Positions 27,701 to 39,700 of a stretch of 64,000 nucleotides of DNA are shown one piece after another (position 1 is the first letter of the stretch; the number at the start of each line of letters is the position of its first letter). A program made the translations under genes and the position numbers. The notes under the pieces are model-generated. The model did not search any database. It was not told the origin of the DNA and saw only the letters and a program-made list of their open reading frames with translations. Source of the stretch: Sipunculus nudus (taxonomy: Eukaryota; Annelida; Sipuncula; Golfingiida; Sipunculidae); assembly GCA_026874595.1 (NCBI GenBank), contig CM049307.1, positions 64,848,870 to 64,912,869 of the forward strand. Direction: 5' to 3'.

Positions 27701-30700
27701 AATAATAAACACATGTTTGTATTAGATCCTCATTTTTTTATTATAAGTTCAATTGGTATACATTTCCAATATAACATATTTCTGAATATAAATGTTGATT
27801 CATAATTCAAAATTGCATCCTCATAAATCTGAATCTTGTCATATAACACCACATCATGTATACAAATGTATATTTATATATTCATTGGGGGGGGGGGTGA
27901 TATGAGAACAATTGTACACCTGTCACAGCAGGGGAACTCCCCCAGTGACTGTAACAAATCAGGAACCCTGGCATAGCTGACTTCCAGAGACCTGGAGTGG
28001 CCTACCTGCATCTGGAACAAAGCAACTGACTACAATAGAGCCTCAGGATAAAATTCAATAACTAGCCTAATTTTGAACCTTTTATTTTCAAATTTCAGAT
28101 TTAAACAAATTAAATACTACTTATGTTTACATGCTGTGAAAATTAAATCAACAGTACTCACAGAAAAAAAACATGCCTTGGTCAAAGTTGGGTAAAATTT
28201 AAGGTACCAATTTTTTTATTTTTGCTAATATTTTAAAAAATTTAAAGGATTTTGTTCTAATTTTGGGTATACAATTTAATTTGATTAATAAAAGTTATAT
28301 TACTGGAAAAAAGTGCTTAGCTTTAACGAGTTTTGTGTTAAGTGATCAAATTTCTTTCCTGATTATTTACAAAATGTATTATGTTTGGGCCCATAACTTT
28401 TTTAAGTTATATAATACAGACCTAATTTCTAACATGTACATAGGAACTATATAGAGGATTATTTATGGCAAATATGAGGAAAAACAGATGAGTTGTTTTG
28501 ATATTAGGCAGTCCTGAAGTGTGAAAACAGGTTTTTAACTAGAATATCAGCAAAAGCTGACAAAAGCCCTCAGCCAAAAGAACAGTGTTTAGAGGTGGTA
28601 ACAGTAACAAGTACTAAATATCTGTTCTCACATGGATGTATATCTGTACATGTCTCAGTTATAAATTTAAAATGGAGAGGTATGTACCATGATTCATAAC
28701 AATCCACCAAATGCTTCCTGAAAAAAAAGCTTCTAAGTTTTATTCTATTATAAGCTCTGTGACCTTGAAAAGTAGGTCAAGGTCACCCATCTTCGAACAT
28801 TAACGAGATTTTTGTTGATATACATCTTCATCAAAGAAATAAAATTCCTATTGTGAATCCTTTTAAAGATATCCCGCTCACAAGGCCAAAGTTGAAAAAT
28901 CCAAGAAAAATTCTATAAAAAATCAGAAATTGCAGGTGGCGCCCCCAAACTTGTGCAGCAGTTACAGACCGTCAGTCCCTATGATCATAGTAAGTATTGT
29001 GAAAATCCATCCAATGGTTCCCGAGAAATAAGCTTCTAAATGTTTTTTCTATAATCAGCTCTAAAACGAAGAAAAATAGGTCAAGGTCACCCATCTTCGA
29101 ACTTGACCGAGATTTTGTCAATATACATCTTCACCGAAAAAATAAAATTCTTTAGGTGAATCCTTTTCGAGATATCCCGCTCACAAGCCCAAAGTTGAAA
29201 AATCCGATAAAAATTCATTAAAAATCAGAAATTGTAGGTGGCGCCACCAAACTTGTATAGCAGGTACAGACTATCAGTTCCAATAATCATAGTAAGTTTT
29301 GTGAAAATCCACCAAACGGTTCCTGAGTAATAAGCATCTAAGTGTTTATCTATAGTTAGCTCTAAAATGTAGAAAAGTAGGTCAAGGTCACCCATCTTCG
29401 AACTTGACCGTGATTTTGTCGATATACATCTTTACCGAGGAAATAAAATTCTGACGGTGAATCCTTTTCAAGATATCCCGCTCACAAGGAAAATGTTAAC
29501 GGACACCGGACGGACGGACGGACAGCTTGGGTGACGACAATAGCCCATCAGCCTAAGGGCTGAGGGCTAATAAAAAATTGAGGTTTTCCCTTAATTTCTC
29601 AAAGGAACAAAGTCGCAAATACCCAGTTTTTGGCTTGGTAGGAGATCTTGGGGAAATCTAACATTATGCCAAATTTTGGATTCCTAGGTCTTACGGTTTC
29701 GAAACGTGCCACATCTACGGACGGACGGACGGATGGATAGACGGACGGACGACGGACAATGGACCACGACTATAGCTCAGATGACTTATAGTCAGCTGAG
29801 CTAAAAACACAATTCAAATCCTGGATGTCTGTAATAAAACAGTACATTTAAAGAATTAGGGTCTTTCAGGAAAGGGCATGTTTGAACAATAACATTGAAC
29901 CATACACTACATGACTTGAATAGCATCTGAAATGAGTGAAAATCGGAATGGAATGGAATAAAATGGTCACAGAGAAAGAGATCCATCATGAATTTTAAGC
30001 AAAAATTATGGAGGAAGAACAGAAGATAATACACACGAACATTTATAGTCAAGAATGAAAAAGCCATGGTTAAACCAGATTTTGTTTGATACAGGTTATT
30101 ACCTCTTCTGAATCCTTCTGGTCTGAGAAGAACGGGAAAAGTGTGTGTAACAGCTGGAGGGTCAGCCTCTGACAATGTCTGTAAATCATACAAAAAGTCC
30201 CCAAAGTTTATCTTTTATCTACAAAATATGTGGTGACAGCAGATGACAGATGCTGACCAACACATTTAGTCACTAAGTGAAATGAAAGTAACAAACATAA
30301 TTGTCAAACATACAACAGCATTGTAGTTGAAAATTAAATAAAGTGTCCAATATGGGGATGCAGACCCTGCATGTAAGATATATACAGTTCAAATTTGGTG
30401 CCATGGAGTGTTTAATAAACCTGTGTTGTTCCAGGGAACTTTTTGATGTAAATATATGCCTTACTGTAAACATAAATACATGTGCTATTAAGATCCATAA
30501 AACACTCATTCTGGGGTTATCTAAGCTTGGACTTGCACCAACTTGAACCTCTTGGATAACAATGCCATGCAACCTATAAGATAAATTTCAATAACATACT
30601 TGATACCATTCATCAGATATCTTGCAAACACACACACACACACAGAATCTAGTGAAAACAATAATCTTCATTACGCGCAGGTTAAAAAGTGAAATCTGAA

Positions 30701-33700
30701 GGATTTGGTGTCTAAAAAGAAGTATATATATGATTATCCTGGTGTCAAAATAACAGTGTAGTCCCATCGTAGGTTTTACTCCAGCTATGACTACACTGCA
30801 CCATGATGAGATTATTTATGCAAATTTTAACCTTTTAATCCATACAAATATCAAAATCTTATGGCTAACTGACATGGAAACTGTTGACTATCAATTGATA
30901 TGTACTAAAAGCATAGCTTATTCATCCATAATGAAAAAAAACAAACTATAATACTGGCAGTATTTGTAGTCATTATTTTACGATGTTGACAGTAACATGC
31001 TGCAGGTATATAACGTTTCTTACTCGTCCTTGAAGCCTTTGTACAGCTTCCAGAGCAGCTGTAACGACGTATCAGACATATCCAGGGCCTGAGGCTTCAT
31101 GTACAGCTGGGTCCGTCTGGTTGGCTGCTGAAATGGTTATAACAAACCAATTAACACAACCACAAAAACTAATTAATCTGAATTGACAAAGTATTATGCT
31201 GTTAAAGTACTAATACTTGAAACAGGACTTACCAGGGGCGGATCCAGGATTTAGGAAAAGGGGGGGGTCCAACCCAGGAGGACAAATGAAAACCCTAAAA
31301 AAAAGGTCCTCAGGTCTGAAAAAAAGGGGGGGGGGGGGGTCCAGGTGGCAAAATTTTGTCTGAAGCCCTTAAAAAAACTTTGTTTCTGATGAAAAAGGAG
31401 GGGTCCGGACCCCCTGGAACCCCCCTGGATCCACTTCTGCTTACAAATAGGTAAATATTCCTGAATATTTGTGGAGCTTTTGTGAATCAGTATGCATTTT
31501 TCACATGGCTTCAGTAACTGGCTGATTTGCGATGACAAGAAAAACATTAATGGAAAATAGCAGACTCACAGATGGGACTGTGCACTGGTTTATCAATTAA
31601 TGTCTTCTCTGGGGGCAACAATCAAGAGATTTTAGTGTAGATACCTGGCCATGAACAGCCATGTTGGTGGAGGAAAAATGTCAACTAGCTAAGGATGTTT
31701 CTCTGAATCCAAGTTTTAAGTACACCTTATCACCTTTTTAATGGCCTACTGATCAATCAACTCATGAGCTTAACTCAGAGAAGAACCTAAATAAATTTAT
31801 TAGTTAATTATTTGAATTACCTGTTACTTACCTGTACTTGACAATAACCTTAGAGTGAAAATATTTGATTATATGTAGATTTTTTTCTGAAATTGCAAAA
31901 AAAGAAGATTAATGTAATGTCTTAGATGAGTAGTAACCAAGGAGTCATGCTTTAAAAAACTCCTACCACCACTCACCTGGTCTCTGGCCATGTCTGTGAA
32001 GAAGGCCAGGGTCTTGGAGATGACGGTCTTCACTGACATAGTGGTCTCCTTCTGGTCTGACACTAACTGAGACTTCTGCTGCTCCTGTGGAAAAGTTGAA
32101 ATGTCAGATGATAAATGGATGGACAGAGGAAGATTGCAGTTAAAGTAAAGCTTTGCTAAAAATGTTAACCTTTCTTCCACAATGAAACCATTGAACTTCA
32201 CATTTATTAAAACAAGCACATTCCTGGAATTTATGTCCCTGGCTTCCCTGGCTTGTTATTTTAGCTTCCTGTGATCTTCATGCTTGCTTTCTCAATATTT
32301 TTTAGTTTTTATTTTCCCCTGAAGATGTCTCCAAATGTCTTAGTACCTGTGTTTTAGTTTTCATTGTCCCCTGAAGATGTCTCCACACGTCATAATTTTT
32401 GTTGTGAATTGGGAATGAAAGGGAAAAATTTTGTTTGTTTCAGAGATGGTGATAATAAATTTTTCAGACAGACACTCCAAAACTTACCTTTTCATCCGAA
32501 AAGTAGTTTCGGTAGTGGCCGTCTTGTTCCAGGAATGCATGGTGCTTAACCTTCTACCTCTGGGTTCTCCCTGACACGGTAAAATTAGGTCATTGCCAGG
32601 GTGACCCCTGACGTTAGTTACCCTCTGGGACTATCCGCCACATTCACTTTCCACGGGGTAAGCCCAAAAAGAAAAGGGACCCCACGCAGCCAACAGGGGA
32701 AGGGAAAATGATGAATGCATTCCTGGAACAAGACGTCCACTACCAAAACTTCTTTTCGGAGGAAAAAGAAAGTTTCATTACGTGGACTTACATTGTTCCA
32801 GGAATGCATGGTGCTTAAGCACAGACTTAACAAAAACAGGGTGGGACTACTGCGTGGAAGAACCGGCAGCAGAGCCCTGGACAACGCGACTGGCAGCCAC
32901 AACATCCCAGGAAGATGAGAGTGACTGAAGCAGGGGCGCGAGATCGCATAGACAAAATGAAGCGAAGGTATTAGACGATTGCCACACCCTCCAGTCAAGA
33001 AGTACGGACAGAGAGCCACCTGACGCAGCAGTAACGAAGACTCCTTAAATCCATCTAGAGATGGTGAAGGCAGTGGTAACCTTCTAGTTTAGAGCTTTAA
33101 GATCTATGATCAGACGCCATTTGCCTTTTGATGTCTTTACGAGGAACAGATGTGAGTAGAACCCCTGGTACTTGGGTTCTATTATCTGAATGGCCTGTTT
33201 TTTTAACCCTTGTGCGATCGTGCGTAAATGAAGCTGTTGCATGTGATGTTGGCCCTGGCTGCATGAAAAGAGCTAAGACAACCGCCCACTGGGCTGGCAT
33301 CATTCCTTACGCGAACCACAGCCGCTGGAGGAGGGCCAACAGGAACGAGCGGATCTAGTGCTCCGGGGCAGAAAGGGCTGGATCTCAGATCTGTTAAGAC
33401 TCTGGAGGAAGCATGGACCTAGGTCTCTTTGGTGACCCGATTAACGCTTGTTCAGAAGGATGCTTGATGAGAGGACGTCGATCCGGGAATCTTTCTGGGT
33501 TAAGTTTCTTGCCTGACTGTTAGCGCGTTGTCTAAGGCTAAGGCTCGATGCTAAACTTCCTTTAACAATCCCCCAAAGAGGGTCATGCCTGAAACGGTTG
33601 TGCGTAGAGCTCTAGTAGCCCCGTCGGAAGTAAGTGCATCTGAGCTGACTTAAACTGCTTTTGTACTGCGTGTCTAGGCAAAAGAATCGCGTTCTCCGTG

Positions 33701-36700
33701 ATTCGCCACACGGCGAGATTAAGCTCTTGTAGGTTGGGAATAAGGCATCGAGCTACATTAGCAACTGTATCTGACGACTGATTGTACGTCACAAATTAGT
33801 CAGAGCCATAGAATCATCAACGATCCCTGCTGCTTCTCTACCGGATGACTTTAAATCCATTATTGAGACGTCTGAGGTAACAATGGTTTGACTAACGAAG
33901 GGAAGGCCGGCATAAAATGGTTAATCGGTCCCTCTGTCATGTTGCATTGCCGTCGAAGGCACAGACTTTAGAGGCGGGTGCAGAATGAGTTTAGGCAGAG
34001 AGGTCTGCCAAAAGTGTCTCCAGCTCAATAAGTGGCCTACTGGCCAAGGTTAAGGAGGAAACTATAATAATTACTGTCATGAGAACACAAATATCTCATG
34101 TCATCAAAAACTTTTTCCACTTGTGATGAACAAAGAGCGTTTATCAATTCTTCCCTGAACATGAGTTGACGCCAGATGACTGTACCGATACTAAGTGCAA
34201 TACAACGCAGGAACATTTGATTGCTGTGTCAGAAGCAACATACAAGTCATAACTATATCATGGACTAGGCTAGTCTAGGACTTAATAGAGAGAATAATAT
34301 TTCTCCACGCTTTCTTGTCCCAAGCAAGACAAAAGGCGCAGGGAGCGGAGGCTCCCCCACACTCGGCTGACTCGGTTAACAAGGGAACACAAGGTGTGCG
34401 CGTCCAAAGCGGCTACTAGGCTGGTACAGCTAATGCCTGAAAAGCCACGCTTGGGGGAAGCCATAACGGAGAATAAGCTAATTCCAATTGATAACTACAA
34501 GGAGGGGACCGTGCCGAATACTTACCCTTGAGGCCTGGCTTGACTGAAAAGACAGTGGCCAGCACGTCCGATCTCGAAGAGAGACAGGTGGAAAATATGG
34601 CGGATAGTCCCAGAGGGTAACTAACGTCAGGGGTTGCCCTGGCAACGACCTAATTTTACCGTGTTGGGGAAAACTCAGAGGTAGAAGGTTAAGCACCATG
34701 CATTCCTGGAACAATGCAAGTCCACGTAATGAAACCAATCCCAACCAAACTATGCATGAGAGCAATCACTGACCCAAATTTAAATGATATTAGATAATAT
34801 TTAGAAAAGTTATCGCCTGGAAATGAAAAACAGGCAGAGTGACAGATAGACAGACAGACAAACCCAAATCAATGTTCTCCATTCTGAGGAAGCCAAGTAC
34901 AATAAATATACTATAGCCGAGTACAATAAATATACTATGCTACTGACATGAATGTGGCAAAGTTTTCTTTCTCATGATAGAAACATGTATGTGTTTACTT
35001 TAGGTGTGAAGTTTCCCATGGGTCCAGTTTCCCAGTTCCAGGGACTGCAAAAATAGGGCCGATATGAAATGACTGGAACCCCCACAAATCCTCAATTAGG
35101 GCCCCACAACTGCCATAATAGATTTCTGATGGATTAAATATTCAATTGCACACATCGTCCCATGTGTGTCAAGTGTTGGTAAAATTTCACAGCAGTTGCT
35201 TGATCCATTCTTGAGTTAATGTCCATGAAAGGAATTCCAAGACTGCGGCCATATTGTATTTGAGGTCTGAAATTTGATAGTGCACATCCTCCCTTGGGTT
35301 GCAAGCTTCAGTAAAATTTTAACTGCAATTGCTTGAATGGTTCTTGAGGTGCCTTAATTAGTGCATCCATCTTTTACTGAAAAGTATGAGTTTTACATCT
35401 TAAAGACAAGCAAAGTCTCTCACACAATTTAACACTTTCCAAATGTTGACAGAGTCAAATACTGAGGCATACCTGTTCTTCAAGGTTGTCCACAAACACA
35501 GCTTTCCTGTGATACCCAAAGAATTTGATCCCGATGACTCCTAATCTCTCAGCACTGTTCTGACGGGGCTCCAAGAATTTAACCAACACATACTGTTAAT
35601 ACAACAAGTAAATCAGAATATATCATGTAACATCTTGTACTGTGTTGTTTAAATTAAATATTTTTAGCATACATTTCCTATCTTAAATAAAATGTTCTAT
35701 ATCTGTCACAATATAACACTTACAACATATTTTACACAAATCTAAAAGGTAGCAAAGAATGATAATTTTTCCAAGTGCTATTCTTTTTAATAAAGTACAG
35801 AATACTGATAAAAAATTATAGAGATCAGGTTTAGTATATAATTAACTAGAATATCAGCAAAAGCTGACAAAAGCCCTCAGCCAAAAGAACAGTGTTTAGA
35901 GGTGGTAACAGTAACAAGTACTAAATATCTGTTCTCACATGGTTGATATCTGTACATATCTCAGTTATAAATTTAAAATGGAGAGGTATGTACCATGATT
36001 CATAACAATCCACCAAATGCTTCCTGAAAAATAAGTTTTATTCTATTATAAGCTCTGTGACCTTGAAAAGTAGGTCAAGGTCACCCATGTTCGAACATGA
36101 ACGAGATTTTTGTCGATATACATCTTCACCAAAGAAATAAAATCCTGACGGTGAATCCTTTTAGAGATATCCCGCTCACAAGGCCAAAGTTGAAAAATCC
36201 AAGAAAAATTCAATAAAAATCAGAAATTGCAGGTGGCGCCCCCAAACTTGTGCAGCAGTTACAGACCATCAGTCCCTATGATCATAGTAAGTATTGTGAA
36301 AATCCATCCAATGGTTCCTGAGAAATAAGCTTCTAAATGTTTTTCTATAATCAGCTCTAAAACGTAGAAAAATAGGTCAAGGTCACCCATCTTCGAACTT
36401 GACTGAGATTTTGTCAATATACATCTTCTCCGAAAAAATAAAATTCTTATGGTGAATCCTTTTCGAGATATCCCGCTCACAAGCCCAATTTGAAAAATCT
36501 GATAAAAATTCATTAAAAATCAGAAATTGTAGGTGGCGCCACCAAACTTGTATAGCAGGTACAGACTATCAGTCCCAATAACCATAGTAAGTTTTGTGAA
36601 AATCCACCAAATGGTTCCTGAGTAATAAGCATCTAAGTGTTTTTTCTATAATCAGCTCTAAAACGTAGAAAAATAGGTCAAGGTCACCCATCTTCGAACT

Positions 36701-39700
36701 TGACCGAGATTTTGTCAATATACATCTTCTCCAAAAAAATAAAATTCTTACGGTGAATCCTTTTCGAGATATCCCGCTCACAAGCCCAAAATTGAAAAAT
36801 CCGATAAAAATTCATTAAAAATCAGAAATTGTAGGTGGCGCCACCAAACGTGTATAGCAGGTACAGACTATCAGTCCCAATAACCATAGTAAGTTTTGTG
36901 AAAATCCTCCAAATGGTTCCTGAGTAATAAGCATCTAAGTGTTTTTCTATAATCAGCTCTAAAATGTAGAAAAATAGGTCAAGGTCACCCATCTTCGAAC
37001 TTGACCGAGATTTTGTCGATATACATCTTTACCGAGGAAATAAAATTCTGACGGTGAATCCTTTTCAAGATATCCCGCTCACAAGGTAAAAGTTAACGGA
37101 CGCCGGACGGACGGACGGACGGACGGACGGACAGCTTGGGTGACGACAATAGCCCATCAGCCTAAGGGCTGAGGGCTAAAAAAGGCCTACAGGCCAACCT
37201 GTGCAATTGGATGAACATCATGTATAATCCTTCCTTTATAACATAATAGACCATATTGATTTTCTTTCAAGTACATGTGTGGCATGTATATACACAAAGC
37301 AGGTACTACAACTGTTGAACCTCAGTTTCACCACCAATTACACAAACATCACTCTTGAGATACTGGCATGGGTGTATACTGTGCAAAAATGATTGCAGGT
37401 TATGTACAAAAAAGTCACCAAAGATGTATGCACATACATACAAAATATCAGGCAGATATGTCAAGCCATCCTTGGCTGATTAGCACAGATGCATGCAATG
37501 CAAAAGCAATTGTATGTGGTGCCACAAATCTTGTTTACGAAAAAGTTATCCAAGATGTTTCGACATGCACAATTTCAGGCTGATATTACAAACTTAAATA
37601 ATGTCATTTATGTGCACTACACAAAATTTATCATAGGTTGCGCCACATGTATTGTGTACAAGTAAGCTGTACGTGATGTATGGACTTGCAAAATTTCAGT
37701 CGTATTCGGTCTGATTTTCAAAAAAAAAAAATTAGTAATGCTAGCTCCTGCCATTTTTTAAATAGAACTGGTTAATGTATGGATGACAGCCGACGGAAAA
37801 CGCCACACCATAGCATAAGCTCACAGGTTCACTGAAAAGATCAACACTCAGGGAAAATCATTCACACTGTGCCAGTCTAGAACAAGACTGTCCCTTTCTG
37901 AAACACAGAGCCTGAAATACAGCATCACAGAGGTGAGAGCTGTAGCATCACAGAGGTGATAGCTGTAGCATCACAGAGGTGATAGCTGTAGCATCACAGA
38001 GGTGATAGCTGTAGCATCACAGAGGTGATAGCTGTAGCATCACAGAGGTGATAGCTGTAGCATCACAGAGGTGATAGCTGTAGCATCACAGAGGTGATAG
38101 CTGTAGCATCACAGAGGTGATAGCAAAACAACATAAGCTCAAGGTAAACATTCTGTGAATGCTGATATATAAGTAGTCTCATTTTAGTGATGTGAAAAGA
38201 GATAGATTCATTCCTGATAAAGATATAGGCACTGACCTGTCCAACAGGACAAGCATCCAGCGGGACTTCAACCTCATTCCTGGAATAAAATTTTCAATTT
38301 GATACTTTTGGAGTTTGTTGGTAGAACTTAGGAACATCAAACTGCATGGTGAATTTTTGGATTCATAGGTTCCAACAATTTCAAAATGTGTTCTGTTAAT
38401 GGAATGTCCACCTTGGACAAAGAACAATCACTGTATCTCAGATGACTCATAGTCAGCTGAGCTAAAATACTGATTTAGGACTATTAGCTTAAATTAAGAT
38501 GGTCGACTAACATTTTATGAAAACAAATCCTTTGGATACCACGTGTGTATAATTTGCATATACTGAGATTTTTTCATATTGTGCTGAACAATTCAGAAAG
38601 TGAGCTTAGGTCTTGGCAGAAGGTGTAAATATACATAATTAGATCCTCAGCTTCAGTTACAACACTGGCTACCTGTAATATTTGTTTTGGCAGATACAAT
38701 AATCATATGAGCTGCATTAAGGAATTATTACTGTTTGAACTGATGTCCTACAATCTATGAAAATAGCCTTAAATTTATGTAAATAAGGTCACAGAGACCT
38801 AGTTATAGATTTTGCATTACATCTCATCTAGAAAGTAACAATTATTAAAATCACCTATAGCAGATTAAAGTCTTGTTCAAGCATTTAAGAATGTAGCTAG
38901 ACCAGTTCAACCTGGGAGACACACTCACCAATCATCCTCCACGGTAAAAAACCCCACTGGGTTGTCAGGTTTCCCTCCAAGTCCAGATGACCTGCAACAT
39001 GGACAAACTATATGAAACACTAGCAAAACCTCTGGCCTGACCCAGATCTTGAGGTCAAAGGTCAGCTGTTGAAGGAACAACAGATAAAGGATGAAGTCTG
39101 AGAAAACCTATCATTTAGTCAATATCAAATTCTATCTACAGTATAAATTCACAAAACTACTCCAAAATTTCAGGGCACTGTAGATTTTACTAAGAACCCT
39201 GCACTTAAAAAGTTATGATTTTAGAACAAGAGTCCATAATGGGTCAAAAGTCAGTTTCATGAATGGTAGAAAAATTTACATTTAACCTATTACATCTAGC
39301 TAACTGTATGCAATTTTCCATGTCTGTTGAATTATTTTTTTTATAAAATTTTCATGTTAAGTTACAGATCTATAGATCTGCCAGATGGACAGAGGGTCAT
39401 TACTGAGGCCAAGTTGACTTAAAGTCAGTTCATTTGGTGAGCGAATCACAAAAGTTCATCACCTAACTTTATTCACAATGGTGACCACGTTTAAAATGAA
39501 CCAGACATTGCTATTATTAAATAGCATTTTCACAAAGAAAAGGTCTGGAAGCACTTTACACATCCACTTGTCTCCATCCACACTTAATGGTCTGAGACAC
39601 CTTCATCCACTCCTCCAGGCCCTATCCTCCTCAAGTACTCACCTGACCTTATGAAGAAAGTTGTATTCTGTGTTTGTCCATGTATCATATCCACTGAACT

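Larger units (their letters stand above)
25012..29802. mobile_element. HINE-like composite H7 with nested C2
   Basis: The left end is CAAGGGACCCATGGGTTACG. The next matching right end is CAGCTGAGC at about 29,793-29,801 after an (ACGG)n tract. A left-end-like remnant (ATGGGTCACTGTGCTCAGCT) near 26,712 suggests at least two elements fused here. A member of the other family (28,539-29,568) is inserted near its right side. G runs occur at about 25,960, 27,137, 27,618 and 27,887. Confidence 0.65.
32488..34735 (-). mobile_element. DIRS-like retroelement relic
   Basis: On the minus strand the left inverted terminal repeat is 34,735-34,599 and the right one is 32,642-32,488. Next to the right repeat lies an internal complementary region (32,714-32,818). 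It is made of the complement of the left end (GTTTCATTACGTGGACTT start) joined to the complement of the right end (CCGAAAAG...GGTAGTGG). That three-part arrangement is characteristic of DIRS1-type tyrosine-recombinase retroelements. At 2.25 kb it lacks the reverse transcriptase, methyltransferase and recombinase of a full element. It looks richer in G+C than its surroundings. It occupies the intron between exons 13 and 14. Confidence 0.75.

Noticed and set aside
32488-32544. HHAFLEQDGHYRNYFSDEK as a genuine conserved ZZEF1 exon
   Set aside because: The sequence recurs inverted in the internal complementary region of the DIRS-like element, its acceptor has almost no pyrimidine tract, and exons 13 and 14 already join in phase without it. 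Kept only as a possible exonisation.
32618-33019. 133-aa minus ORF and 34,478-34,765 minus ORF as transposase or gag
   Set aside because: They run across the terminal repeats and internal complementary region of the DIRS-like element. I could not recognise any domain in either.
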